Shown one piece after another: positions 8,714-18,572 of a stretch of 64,000 bases of DNA (within the stretch, counting starts at the first letter, position 1; each line of letters starts with the position of its first letter). Origin of the DNA: Sphingobacterium sp. lm-10 (lineage in GTDB: Bacteria; Bacteroidota; Bacteroidia; Sphingobacteriales; Sphingobacteriaceae); the NCBI RefSeq assembly GCF_023554555.1, contig NZ_JAMJWC010000003.1, positions 1 through 64,000 of the forward strand, in the 5' to 3' direction. Under the pieces are notes generated by a model that was not told the origin of the DNA, made no database searches, and worked only from the letters and a program-made list of their open reading frames with translations. The position numbers were made by a program, and so were the translations under genes.

Positions 8714-10297
8714 ATGAAACGCAATTTTCTAAAATATATACTAGCCGCATCGATCCTATTCAGTGCATCTGCCTGCCACGATAAATTGGATTTAGTACCG
8801 CTCAATGACGTCACTTCCGACGTAGTGTACCAGTCGGTAGAAGGCTACAAACAATCGTTGGCCAAAGTCTACGGCAGTATGGCTATGTCTGGCGGTAGAG
8901 GTATTTCCGGCGATGGAGATATCGCTGGTATTGATGCCGGTGCTTCTGACTTTCTCCGCTTGTACTTTAACTTACAGGAGGTCGCTTCTGACAATGCCAT
9001 TTGCGCTTGGGTACAGGATCCTGGTATATCTGAAATCAACAGTCAGACCTGGTCGTCTAATAACGTGGTGGTTTTAGGTATGTATGCCCGCTCTATGTAC
9101 CAGATTACAGTAGCCAACGATTTTATCCGGGAGAGTTCGGATGAAAATTTGGCTGCACGAGGTATCGTAGGTGAAGATGCCGAAAACGTACGCAATTTCC
9201 GGGCGGAAGCAAGATTCCTTCGAGCATTCCAGTATTGGGTGATGATGGACTTATTTGGCAACCCACCTTTTGTTACTGAAGAGAACACCATTGGCAAGAC
9301 GCCACCGACACAGATCACTCGTGCAGAACTATTCAACTATGTAGAATCAGAATTGTTAGCTGTACAGGAGCAATTGGTGGCACCTCGCCAGAATGAGTAC
9401 GGTCGTGCGGATCAAGCGGCAGCATGGATGTTGCTTTCCAAACTGTACCTCAATGCCGAAGTATACACCGGCACTGGCCGTTACAGCGATGCGTTGAGTT
9501 ATGCTTCTCGGGTGATCAACTCGGCTTATACTTTGAAAGCAAACTATGCGCACCTATTCTTGGCCGATAATAACATTGGACAGGATGAAGTCATTCTATC
9601 GATTAACTATGATGCGATCAGAACTCAAAACTTTGGTGGGACAACTTTCTTAGTCAATTCTTCCAGTGGGTCAGGTATGAATATGGCCGCATTAGGTATT
9701 CCTAATGGTGGCTGGGGTGGTAATCGTAGCCGTCGCACGCTACCCGCTAAATTTACTGATCCTAGCGGACAAACGGATCGTCGCGCGATGTTCTTTGGCG
9801 AAAATCCGAACATTACGGATCCTGCGGTATTTGTACAAGGTCTTGCGGTAACAAAATTTAAAAACATTGATCGTAATAACCAAGTCGCACCATCCAATGA
9901 TGGCACGCAGGTGTCTATAGATTTTCCGTTAATGCGTCTGGCAGATGCTTATCTGATCTATGCCGAAGCCGTGCTACGCGGTGGCGGTGGAAGTATGGGA
10001 GAGGCAGTGAATTATGTAAACACCGTGCGCAGCCGTGCCTATGGCAATACATCTGGAAACGTCAGCAGTATCAGTTTAGATTTCATTCTAGATGAACGCG
10101 CACGCGAATTTTATTGGGAAGGCTATCGCCGTACAGATTTGATCCGCTTCGGTCGTTATACAGGCAGTACCTACGTATGGCCATTCAAAGGCGGTACCAC
10201 ATCCGGCACATCCGTGCCAGATTTCCGTAGCATCTACCCGCTGCCTGCTTCCGACGTGATTGCTAATCCAAACCTGACACAAAACCCAGGATATTAA
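8714..10297 (+). CDS. susD: SusD-family surface glycan-binding lipoprotein (maltodextrin)
   Basis: A 527-residue lipoprotein with lipobox SASAC (Cys21). It has the tetratricopeptide-like SusD/RagB fold: FRAEARFLRAFQYWVMMDLFG near 165-185 and the C-terminal motif DERAREFYWEGYRRTDLIRFG near 458-478 are diagnostic. It caps the SusC barrel and binds oligosaccharide at the surface. It is translated 22 bp after SusC and 35 bp before SusE, so the three are co-expressed. Confidence 0.95.
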   Translation: MKRNFLKYILAASILFSASACHDKLDLVPLNDVTSDVVYQSVEGYKQSLAKVYGSMAMSGGRGISGDGDIAGIDAGASDFLRLYFNLQEVASDNAICAWVQDPGISEINSQTWSSNNVVVLGMYARSMYQITVANDFIRESSDENLAARGIVGEDAENVRNFRAEARFLRAFQYWVMMDLFGNPPFVTEENTIGKTPPTQITRAELFNYVESELLAVQEQLVAPRQNEYGRADQAAAWMLLSKLYLNAEVYTGTGRYSDALSYASRVINSAYTLKANYAHLFLADNNIGQDEVILSINYDAIRTQNFGGTTFLVNSSSGSGMNMAALGIPNGGWGGNRSRRTLPAKFTDPSGQTDRRAMFFGENPNITDPAVFVQGLAVTKFKNIDRNNQVAPSNDGTQVSIDFPLMRLADAYLIYAEAVLRGGGGSMGEAVNYVNTVRSRAYGNTSGNVSSISLDFILDERAREFYWEGYRRTDLIRFGRYTGSTYVWPFKGGTTSGTSVPDFRSIYPLPASDVIANPNLTQNPGY

Positions 10298-10331
10298 TCC
10301 ACAGATTTTGACATTTTTTGAATAAACGAAC

Positions 10332-11393
10332 ATGAAATTCATTTATCATATAGCCCTAGGCCTTCTGGGTATTTTCGCACTAAGTGCCTGCGAAAAAGAA
10401 GCCCAATTGGTGAGTGTAAGCTCCAGTGAAGTGCCTACACTGACCATATCTCAAGATTCGCTGGTGTTACTGCAATCTAATGCTGCTGATACTGCATTTA
10501 CCTTTAACTGGTCACCGGTAGAGGTAACTTGGTCAAACAATAGCGTTAGTACCAATATTTTGCGTTACGCCATTCAAATAGATACCAAGGCTCGCGGTTT
10601 TCGAGGTAGAGATCCGATTCTGATATTGGATACGGAAAATACCCATGCTGCGATGACTGTCGCTCAACTTAACGCGGCGCTGTTGGAAGTTAAAGCCACA
10701 CCGGAAGAGCCGGTTGAATTGGTGGCGAGATTGGTCGTGATTTTGGCACCTAATAACATACAGTATTCCAATGTAGTGGATTTGAAGGCTACACCATATG
10801 CTGATGTGGTTATGTTGCCGTCACTATATATCGCAGGAGCATTGAATGGTTGGGCGCATAGCATGGATTACCGATTAGGTTCTATCGAAGGGGATACAAA
10901 ATATGAGGGTTATGCCAATTTCACAGCTGGCAATCTGGCTTTCAAATTTTCCAGCCAGGCTAACTGGGATGGCACAAACTACGGTACTGGAGGCGCAGGA
11001 AAATTGAGTTCGGCGGGGAATGCGGATAATCTGGAAGCGCCTGCGGCGGGTTATTATCTGTTGAAAGCTGATACGGAAGCGTTGACATGGTCTGCGACTC
11101 CAATGACTTGGGGCATTATAGGTGAGGCCGCTGGCGGATGGGACGATAGTAACGATGTCGCCATGACCTACGATGCTACGAATCGTGTATGGACTGCGAC
11201 GTTAAACATGACTCCCGGCGAGTTCAAATTCCGGGCAAACAAAGCTTGGGCTATCGGCTTAGGAGCAGGACCACGTAATGGCGTACTAAGCTATGACGGA
11301 GGCAACCTGCGAGTCACTAATGCTGGAAGGTACTTAGTCACGTTGGATTTGAGCAACGCCGGCTATTATACGTATACGCTGGAAGCACAATAG
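10332..11393 (+). CDS. susE: SusE/SusF-type starch-binding lipoprotein
   Basis: A 353-residue lipoprotein (lipobox LSAC, Cys20). Residues 25-140 match the SusE N-terminal domain pattern (alternating beta-strands, NWSPVEVTWSNN, YAIQID). Two carbohydrate-binding modules follow: about 160-255 (LYIAGALNGW start, FKFSSQANWDGTNYG) and about 257-353 (WGIIGEAAGGWDDSNDV, FKFRANKAWAIGLG). The paired aromatic-rich repeats resemble the outer-membrane starch-binding SusE/SusF modules. It has no catalytic motif. Its role is to hold starch or maltodextrin at the cell surface for the SusCD pair. A strong intrinsic terminator lies 10 bp after its stop codon. Confidence 0.88.
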   Translation: MKFIYHIALGLLGIFALSACEKEAQLVSVSSSEVPTLTISQDSLVLLQSNAADTAFTFNWSPVEVTWSNNSVSTNILRYAIQIDTKARGFRGRDPILILDTENTHAAMTVAQLNAALLEVKATPEEPVELVARLVVILAPNNIQYSNVVDLKATPYADVVMLPSLYIAGALNGWAHSMDYRLGSIEGDTKYEGYANFTAGNLAFKFSSQANWDGTNYGTGGAGKLSSAGNADNLEAPAAGYYLLKADTEALTWSATPMTWGIIGEAAGGWDDSNDVAMTYDATNRVWTATLNMTPGEFKFRANKAWAIGLGAGPRNGVLSYDGGNLRVTNAGRYLVTLDLSNAGYYTYTLEAQ

Positions 11394-11403
11394 AAATTTC
11401 AGC

Positions 11404-11442
11404 ACGTTGTCCTAGCCTCGTTAGGCTAGGACAACGTTTTTT
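11404..11442 (+). terminator. Strong intrinsic terminator inside the maltodextrin locus
   Basis: A 15-bp perfect stem (11404-11418 with 11423-11437), tetraloop CGTT and a run of six T at 11437-11442. It sits between SusE and the first GH13 gene and should reduce or block read-through, separating expression of the uptake proteins from the enzymes. Confidence 0.85.
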
Positions 11443-11541
11443 AAAGCGATAGAACGAATACAGGAAATGCGCATATTCGTGAAACACAGTTAATTACTCA
11501 TAAGTATTCCGAATGGCCATTTAAAAACAAATGAAATCCAT

Positions 11542-13407
11542 ATGAAGTTAACGAAAATTTTTGCCGTAGCAGCGCTTGTTTTATCCGGCGCAAACCTGAC
11601 ACATGCCCAGGAAATGCTAGCGTCTGATGCACCACGCATTGCGCCGCTCAGTTGGTGGATAGGTATGAACAATCCCACGGTACAGTTGATGGTCTTCCAT
11701 AAAGATCTGGGTAACCGTACTCCCAAAATCAACCACAAAGGGGTGGAGCTGGAGAAGGTGCACCGTGTGGATAATTCAAACTACTTGTTTCTTGATCTGA
11801 AAATCGATCCTAAAACAAAAGCAGGCGAATTCAATATTGTTTTTTCTGAGCAAGGGAAGTCAGACATCGTCATGCCTTATACCTTAGCAGCGCGTGATGT
11901 GAAGCAGAAGAAAGCGCAAGGCGTAACCAATGAAGATTTTATTTATTTAATTATGCCTGATCGTTTCGCGAACGGCGATCCATCCAACGATGTGGTTAAA
12001 AGCGCTCGGGAGACAGCAATGAATCGTGATTCGCTTTACTACCGCCACGGCGGAGATATACAAGGCGTGATCAATCAGTTGGATTACTTAAAAGATATGG
12101 GCGTGACCGCCGTTTGGTTAAATCCCGTATTGACCAATGACATGGAGAAAGCCTCCTATCATGGCTATGCCGCTACCGAATTTTATCAGATTGATCCCCG
12201 GCTAGGAACCAACGATTTGTACCGCAAATTAGCAGATGAGTTGCATAAGAGAGATATGAAGCTCATCCAGGATTTGGTACACAATCATGTAGGCGCTGAG
12301 CATTGGACAGTGAAAGAGCAACCCTACAAGGATTGGCTAAATAACTGGGACGAATACACCAATACCACCTACAAAGATCAAGTATTGTTTGATCCCTATG
12401 CGGCCCAATCAGATAAACGCAAGATGACGGATGGCTGGTTTGTACCGTCTATGCCCGACTTAAATCAGCGAACTGAATTCATGCAAAACTACATTACTCA
12501 AAGCCATATTTGGTGGATTGAGTATGCTGGCGTCGACGGATTTCGTTTAGATACCTATGCGTACAACGATGCTGATTATATGGCCAAATGGGCACAAGAT
12601 ATCACGGCAGAGTACCCGAGCATGACCTACTTTGGCGAAACTTGGGTGCACGGTATTGCCAATCAAGCTGTGTTTACCGAAGGTAGCACCGTCAATCAAC
12701 ATTTTGACACGCATTTACAGGCGGTGACGGATTTTCAGACCTACCATGCGATTAATAAAACCTTTACAGAACCTTTTGGTTGGACGGAAGGCGTGAATGC
12801 CCTTTATAGTACCCTAGCCAATGATTATGTTTATAAAGATCCGACACGTAATGTGGTTTTCCTAGATAACCATGATGTTAGTCGCTTTCTGTCGATTGTA
12901 GGCGAAGATATTAACAAATACAAATCGGGATTGACCTGGCTATTGACCACACGTGGGATTCCGCAATTGTATTACGGCGCAGAGATTGCGATGAAAAATT
13001 TTGCTGATCCTGATGGCAAAGTGCGCGAAGATTTTCCGGGAGGCTGGGCTGGCGACAAACAAAATAAGTTCCGCAGCGAAGGTCGAAATGATGTCGAGAA
13101 TGAAGTATTTGACCACGTGAAAAAGCTCGCAACATACCGTAAAGATAATGCCGTGCTTCAAACCGGAAAGTTGATGCAGTTTGTGCCAGAAGATGGCATC
13201 TACGTATACTTCCGTTATGATGATCAAAAAACAATCATGGTCATCATGAATACGAACGAAGGCGAGAAGACGATCAAAACCGAACGCTTTGCGGAGCGCG
13301 TACAAAAGTATACATCAGGTTTGGATGTGGTAGCAGGAAATGAGGTGGATATCAAAGATCAGGTTACTGTGCCAGGTTTTACAGCCATCACGTTAGAGCT
13401 ACGATAG
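11542..13407 (+). CDS. Periplasmic neopullulanase/cyclomaltodextrinase-like GH13
   Basis: A 621-residue secreted alpha-amylase-superfamily enzyme. Residues 1-22 are a signal peptide (THAQ). Residues 24-115 are the immunoglobulin-like N-terminal domain of cyclomaltodextrinases. The catalytic barrel shows the four GH13 regions: DLVHNH (244-249), GFRLD with nucleophile Asp337, FGE with acid Glu366, and NHD (443-445). The C-terminal beta-domain covers about the last 90 residues. Architecture matches the periplasmic SusA-type enzymes that degrade imported maltodextrins to maltose and glucose. It is the first gene after the internal terminator and is followed 45 bp later by beta-phosphoglucomutase. 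Confidence 0.93.
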   Translation: MKLTKIFAVAALVLSGANLTHAQEMLASDAPRIAPLSWWIGMNNPTVQLMVFHKDLGNRTPKINHKGVELEKVHRVDNSNYLFLDLKIDPKTKAGEFNIVFSEQGKSDIVMPYTLAARDVKQKKAQGVTNEDFIYLIMPDRFANGDPSNDVVKSARETAMNRDSLYYRHGGDIQGVINQLDYLKDMGVTAVWLNPVLTNDMEKASYHGYAATEFYQIDPRLGTNDLYRKLADELHKRDMKLIQDLVHNHVGAEHWTVKEQPYKDWLNNWDEYTNTTYKDQVLFDPYAAQSDKRKMTDGWFVPSMPDLNQRTEFMQNYITQSHIWWIEYAGVDGFRLDTYAYNDADYMAKWAQDITAEYPSMTYFGETWVHGIANQAVFTEGSTVNQHFDTHLQAVTDFQTYHAINKTFTEPFGWTEGVNALYSTLANDYVYKDPTRNVVFLDNHDVSRFLSIVGEDINKYKSGLTWLLTTRGIPQLYYGAEIAMKNFADPDGKVREDFPGGWAGDKQNKFRSEGRNDVENEVFDHVKKLATYRKDNAVLQTGKLMQFVPEDGIYVYFRYDDQKTIMVIMNTNEGEKTIKTERFAERVQKYTSGLDVVAGNEVDIKDQVTVPGFTAITLELR

Positions 13408-13452
13408 ATTACACTTACAGCAATAAAAAACACAACAAAGAGAGCAAACAAA

Positions 13453-14106
13453 ATGACATTAGGAACAACCTCGATATTAAATCGACCAGCCTATATTTTT
13501 GACTTGGATGGCGTATTGGTAGATACCGCGGTATTTCATTATGCCGCATGGAAACGGTTAGCGAACCAGCTGGGCTTTGATTTTACAGAAGCACAGAATG
13601 AACAACTAAAGGGAGTAAGTAGAGTAGAATCGCTGGAGAAAATACTCCATTGGGGTGAGGTCAGCAAAACCGAAGCCGAAAAGTTGGCACTTGCGCAGCA
13701 AAAGAACGATTGGTATCTGGAGATGGTCGCGAAGATGACGGCCTCCGACCTACTACCTGGCGTGCTGGAATTTTTGGAACAAGCCAGTGCTGCGGGAAAG
13801 AAGATCTCCTTGGGGTCTGCTAGCAAGAATGCGCCACTTATCTTAGAAAAAACAGGCATCGCGCGGTTTTTCGACGCCATTGTGGATGGCAATGAAGTAA
13901 CGCTCTCCAAGCCCAACCCAGAGGTGTTTCTTTGTGCAGCACGGAAATTGGGGTTCTCATCAGGCGATTGCTTGGTCTTTGAAGATGCCGAAGCTGGCGT
14001 TGCCGCTGCTGTAGCGGGTGGCATGGCCGTGGTTGGTATCGGTGAAGAAGGCGCCTTGCCGGAGGCCAATGTACTGGTTCCAAATTTGAGCAGATTATTA
14101 AAGTAA
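13453..14106 (+). CDS. pgmB: Beta-phosphoglucomutase
   Basis: A 217-residue HAD-superfamily enzyme converting beta-glucose-1-phosphate to glucose-6-phosphate in the cytoplasm. The motif FDLDGVLVDT carries nucleophile Asp17 and general acid/base Asp19. A helical cap follows (YAAWKRLANQLG, KGVSRVESLEKIL). GSASKNAP near 118, SKPNPEVFL near 152 and FEDAEAGVAA near 176 are the remaining HAD motifs, all as in known beta-phosphoglucomutases. It directly uses the product of the GH65 maltose phosphorylase encoded 80 bp downstream, so the pair forms one catabolic step. Confidence 0.93.
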   Translation: MTLGTTSILNRPAYIFDLDGVLVDTAVFHYAAWKRLANQLGFDFTEAQNEQLKGVSRVESLEKILHWGEVSKTEAEKLALAQQKNDWYLEMVAKMTASDLLPGVLEFLEQASAAGKKISLGSASKNAPLILEKTGIARFFDAIVDGNEVTLSKPNPEVFLCAARKLGFSSGDCLVFEDAEAGVAAAVAGGMAVVGIGEEGALPEANVLVPNLSRLLK

Positions 14107-14186
14107 CCGAGGACAAAAAAGGGTACGACCGCCTATAAAAGCGGTTTACTTACCTTAATAAATGTCTAAAGAAAGATAACACATAG

Positions 14187-16508
14187 ATGAAAGATTATAT
14201 AGTTAAATATCCCTGGCAGATTATAGAAGATCAGTTCAGACCAGAATACAATGAGATTTCTGAAAGCATTTTTTCCATCGGAAATGGTCGGATGGGACAA
14301 CGCGCAAATTTTGAGGAAGATTATTCGGGCAAGACACTCCCGGGCAGTTATGTGGCTGGCGTATATTATCCAGACAAAACCCGCGTAGGTTGGTGGAAAA
14401 ATGGGTATCCTGAATATTTTGCGAAGGTAATCAACTCCACCAATTGGATTGGTCTACACCTCACGGTGAATGGCACGTTGGTCGACTTGGCTCAGGTAGA
14501 AGTCACACATTTCGAAAGGCGGCTGGATATGAGAGCGGGCGTCCTACATCGCTACGTGGAGTTGGTGATGCCAGATCAAACTGCTTTGTCCATCACTTCC
14601 CAAAGAATATACAGTGTAGCAGAGTCGCAATCGGCCGCGTTATCTTATGAGGTTAAGATATTAAAAGGCCAGGCCAGTATAGTGTTAGAAACCGGATTGG
14701 ATGGTGATGTCAGCAATCGGGATTCTAACTATGACGAGAAGTTTTGGGAAGAAGTTAAGCGTTCCACGGATCACGGACAGCTTAGTCTGCAACTGCGTAC
14801 CAAGAAAACGGGATTCGATGTACATAGCCGGGTGGCACAGCGGGTCATCGCCCATGAGAATCCGGTAGACGTATCAGAGGTAATCGATAGGGATAAATAT
14901 GTCGCACAGCAATTTTCGTTCGATTTACAGGAAGGCGAAACGGCTATTCTTTACAAATATGTGGTTATTCTGACCAGTGAAAACCATCCCGTATCCGATT
15001 TGGAAGCCAATGCACAAGCCTTATTAAAAACCGTGAGTGGCGATGGCTTTGAAAAGCTATTGCAGGATCAGGAAGCAGGCTGGGCAAAAATCTGGCGAGA
15101 CAGCGATATACAAATTGAGGGCGACATCGCCGCACAGCAAGCGATTCGCTTCAATATCTTCCAGCTCTATCAAACTTATACCGGCGAAGATGACAGGCTG
15201 AACATTGGGCCGAAAGGCTTTACCGGCGAGAAGTATGGTGGCGTTACCTATTGGGATACCGAAGCCTATTGCTTGCCATTCTATATGGCTACAACCAAGC
15301 CGGAGATCGCCAGAAACCTCTTGATTTATCGCTATAAGCATCTGGAGAAAGCAATTGAAAATGCAGCTAAGTTAGGTTTTAAAGACGGTGCTGCATTATA
15401 CCCTATGGTTACGATCAATGGGGAAGAATGTCATAATGAGTGGGAGATTACGTTTGAAGAAATTCACCGTAACGGAGCCATTGCTTTTGCTATTTACAAT
15501 TATGTACGCTATACAGGTGATGATAGTTACTTGCAAGAATACGGTCTCGAGGTTTTGATGGGTATTGCACGTTTCTGGGCACAGCGCGTGAACTGGAGCG
15601 GTGCTAAGCAACAGTATGTTATGCTGGGCGTCACTGGCCCGAATGAGTACGAAAACAACGTCAATAATAACTGGTACACCAACCGCATAGCTGCTTGGTG
15701 TTTGCAGTATACCGCTGATGTCATAGGGGAGTTAGCGTCCACCCATCCCGAGCGTCTACAGCGTATTTTAGAGGGCGCCTCATTTGTACCAGCGGAAAAA
15801 GAAAAGTGGCAGCATATCGTGGCCAACATGTACTATCCGGAAGATGCGGAAGGCGGCGTGTACTTGCAGCAAGATGGTTTTCTGGATAAGGAGTTAATTC
15901 CAGTTAGCGACTTGCCTGCTTCCGAGCGGCCATTGAACCAAAAGTGGAGTTGGGATCGCATTCTGCGCTCCTGCTTTATCAAGCAAGCAGATGTATTGCA
16001 AGGGTTGTACTTTTTGGAAGATCAATACGATCTGGATACCATTCGTAGAAATTACGACTTCTACGAACCCATGACGGTACATGAAAGCTCGCTATCCCCT
16101 TGTGTACATGCCATCATTGCTGCCAAGTTGGGTAAAGAAGATAAAGCGTACGAATTCTACCTGCGCACGTCTAGATTGGATTTGGATGATTATAATAATG
16201 ATACGGAAGACGGATTGCATATCACCTCCATGGCAGGTACCTGGATGACGATCGTAGAGGGATTTGCGGGAATGCGCGTGCGAGACGGTAAATTGCATTT
16301 TCAGCCAATTCTGCCTAAACAATGGAACAGCTATAGCTTCCGAATCAATTTCCGCGGAGCCGATTTGCAAATCACGGTAAACAGGGAAGGCGTACGCCTG
16401 ACGAATGCTGGCCAACAAGCTGTTCAAGTCGTTCTTGCGGATACGCTGCATACCATCCATGCGGAAAGCAAATTGGATGTGTCGCAACCGATGGTGGCAA
16501 ATGCCTAA
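14187..16508 (+). CDS. Maltose phosphorylase, GH65
   Basis: A 773-residue cytoplasmic inverting phosphorylase: maltose plus phosphate gives glucose and beta-glucose-1-phosphate. There is no signal peptide. Residues 15-290 form the N-terminal beta-sandwich, and about 315-690 the (alpha/alpha)6 barrel. The general acid is Glu487 in TGPNEYENNVNNNWYTNR, matching both the motif and the position reported for Lactobacillus brevis maltose phosphorylase. The motif WDTEAYCLPF (356-365) lies in the active site. Trehalose or kojibiose specificity cannot be wholly excluded, but the maltodextrin context and the motif favour maltose. Confidence 0.92.
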   Translation: MKDYIVKYPWQIIEDQFRPEYNEISESIFSIGNGRMGQRANFEEDYSGKTLPGSYVAGVYYPDKTRVGWWKNGYPEYFAKVINSTNWIGLHLTVNGTLVDLAQVEVTHFERRLDMRAGVLHRYVELVMPDQTALSITSQRIYSVAESQSAALSYEVKILKGQASIVLETGLDGDVSNRDSNYDEKFWEEVKRSTDHGQLSLQLRTKKTGFDVHSRVAQRVIAHENPVDVSEVIDRDKYVAQQFSFDLQEGETAILYKYVVILTSENHPVSDLEANAQALLKTVSGDGFEKLLQDQEAGWAKIWRDSDIQIEGDIAAQQAIRFNIFQLYQTYTGEDDRLNIGPKGFTGEKYGGVTYWDTEAYCLPFYMATTKPEIARNLLIYRYKHLEKAIENAAKLGFKDGAALYPMVTINGEECHNEWEITFEEIHRNGAIAFAIYNYVRYTGDDSYLQEYGLEVLMGIARFWAQRVNWSGAKQQYVMLGVTGPNEYENNVNNNWYTNRIAAWCLQYTADVIGELASTHPERLQRILEGASFVPAEKEKWQHIVANMYYPEDAEGGVYLQQDGFLDKELIPVSDLPASERPLNQKWSWDRILRSCFIKQADVLQGLYFLEDQYDLDTIRRNYDFYEPMTVHESSLSPCVHAIIAAKLGKEDKAYEFYLRTSRLDLDDYNNDTEDGLHITSMAGTWMTIVEGFAGMRVRDGKLHFQPILPKQWNSYSFRINFRGADLQITVNREGVRLTNAGQQAVQVVLADTLHTIHAESKLDVSQPMVANA

Positions 16509-16648
16509 AGGTTCAGGAAAGTGGCTGCCTATTTTTGGTGACCACTTTCACCTTTCAAAGAAAGAGATTAAACAAAAAAAGAATTGTATTGTCCTAATGA
16601 AGGATCAGACACGATACCTAATCTGATCGTCTATACATCGATAATTAA

Positions 16649-18490
16649 ATGAAATATACTGGATACCCCACTAGGTGCTTGCCGATGCTTCTGGCTATAA
16701 TAATGGGATCTTCCTGTGCTTCTTCGCATATGAATAACTTAGCGCTGCTGAATAAAGAAAATACGCTGAACGAACCGACTCCGGATAATAAGTTAGTGAT
16801 CTATCAATCGCTGGTTCGGCACTTTGGGAACAAAAACACCACGAATGCTTATTATGGCGTTATCGAAGAGAATGGCGTAGGTAAGTTTCACGATTACACC
16901 AATAAAGCACTTGTTGAATTAAAAGATCTGGGCATTACACATATGTGGTATACCGGTGTGCTTGAACATGCTACTATGACAGACTACAGTGCTCATGGCA
17001 TTGCGGTCGACGATCCGGATGTCGTGAAAGGACGTGCAGGATCACCGTATGCGATCAAGGATTACTACGATGTAAATCCCGATTTTGCAGTAGACGTACC
17101 CAATCGCATGCATGAATTTGAACAACTTATCGCGCGTACACATCAAGCGGACATGCAGGTGCTCATCGATTTTGTACCTAACCACGTGGCGCGTTCGTAC
17201 GGATCCGACCAGAAGCCGGCCAACGTTCGTGATTTAGGGGCAGACGACAATACCGACGTTTCCTTTTCTGCGGGTAATGATTTTTATTATTTACCGGGAC
17301 AGCATTTGCAGGTTCCACAGGGATACAATCCGGGTGGAGATGCGTTTCAATCGGCAGCAAAAGACGGTAAATTTGACGAGTACCCGGCAAAGGTGACGGG
17401 TAACAATGTCTTTTCTGCCAGTCCTTCGAAAGACGATTGGTTTGAGACAATCAAGTTGAATTACGGCGTAGACGTGCAGGAAAACAATAGGCGAAATTTT
17501 GAACCTATTCCACCATTGTGGCACAAAATGCGGGATATCCTGCTATTTTGGGCGGCTAAAGGCGTAGATGGCTTCCGTTGTGATATGGTCGAAATGGTTC
17601 CTGTAGAATTTTGGAGCTGGGTCGTGCAAGAAGTAAAACAAGAATATCCCGAGATAATCTTCATTGGAGAAGCCTATAATAAAAACGAATACGCCAACTT
17701 CTACGATGTAGGCAAATTTGATTATCTCTACGATAAAGTAGGGTTATACGATACCTTGAAAACCTTGGTTCGACTGGAGGATCAGGCCGGTGTGCAAGGA
17801 ATACAGGATGTATGGCGACGCGAGGTAGCAGGGTATTCTTCGAAAATGCTTCGCTTTTTAGAAAATCACGATGAGCAGCGTTTTGCGTCTCCAGATTTTG
17901 GAGGAGATGCCTGGCGGGTGGTACCTGCTATGGTCGTCACAGCAACCCTCTCCACCAGTCCGGTCATGATCTACAGCGGACAAGAAGTGGGAGAACCGGG
18001 AGCAGGTAATGCAGGATTTAGCGGAGAAGATGGCCGTACCACGATCTTCGATTACTGGGGCGTACCTCAACATCAGAAATGGATGAATGAAGGCGCATTT
18101 GATGGTGGGCAATTGACGGAATCGGATAAAGAGTTGCGCTTGTTTTACCGCACGTTATTGCATGTAGTGCGCGACCAAAAGGCCATCAGAGCCGGTGGGT
18201 TTTATGATCTAATGCCTGCGCAACACGATAATGCCAGCATGCCACGCCGCGTTTACGCTTATTTGCGTTATACCGAGAACGAGCGGTTGCTGATCGTCAA
18301 TAATTTCGAGCACACCGCGCAGGAACTAACTATTAACCTGCCTGCTGATGTGATGGAAGCCTTTGATCTGAGTGGCAAACAGGTACATTTTAAAGATCTA
18401 TTGACCGATAAGGAATCATCTGTGGAACATTTTCAAGGTCGGATTCCGGTGCAGATCCCGGCGAATCAATCTCTTATATTAAAGTTTTAA
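16649..18490 (+). CDS. Lipoprotein alpha-amylase, GH13
   Basis: A 613-residue GH13 enzyme with a lipoprotein signal (GSSC, Cys23), so it is likely on the outer membrane. GH13 regions: DFVPNH (174-179), GFRCD with nucleophile Asp312, IGE with acid Glu341, and ENHDEQRF (405-412) with the NHD transition-state stabiliser. A C-terminal beta-domain covers about the last 90 residues. It has no extra starch-binding module, unlike SusG. It could be the surface endo-enzyme that makes oligosaccharides for SusCD or a periplasmic amylase facing inward; the sequence does not decide. It lies between maltose phosphorylase and the importer. Confidence 0.9.
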   Translation: MKYTGYPTRCLPMLLAIIMGSSCASSHMNNLALLNKENTLNEPTPDNKLVIYQSLVRHFGNKNTTNAYYGVIEENGVGKFHDYTNKALVELKDLGITHMWYTGVLEHATMTDYSAHGIAVDDPDVVKGRAGSPYAIKDYYDVNPDFAVDVPNRMHEFEQLIARTHQADMQVLIDFVPNHVARSYGSDQKPANVRDLGADDNTDVSFSAGNDFYYLPGQHLQVPQGYNPGGDAFQSAAKDGKFDEYPAKVTGNNVFSASPSKDDWFETIKLNYGVDVQENNRRNFEPIPPLWHKMRDILLFWAAKGVDGFRCDMVEMVPVEFWSWVVQEVKQEYPEIIFIGEAYNKNEYANFYDVGKFDYLYDKVGLYDTLKTLVRLEDQAGVQGIQDVWRREVAGYSSKMLRFLENHDEQRFASPDFGGDAWRVVPAMVVTATLSTSPVMIYSGQEVGEPGAGNAGFSGEDGRTTIFDYWGVPQHQKWMNEGAFDGGQLTESDKELRLFYRTLLHVVRDQKAIRAGGFYDLMPAQHDNASMPRRVYAYLRYTENERLLIVNNFEHTAQELTINLPADVMEAFDLSGKQVHFKDLLTDKESSVEHFQGRIPVQIPANQSLILKF

Positions 18491-18572
18491 AACGTGTAAA
18501 ACCTCGATCATCCTACATAGTGCTACATCATGACGTGCACGTACAAGTGCTGATCGATATAAACCAACTATC

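Noticed and set aside
16517..16549. Hairpin (GAAAGTGG / CCACTTTC) after the maltose phosphorylase gene
   Set aside because: Only an 8-bp stem with a 17-base loop and no T-run, so it is not called as a terminator.
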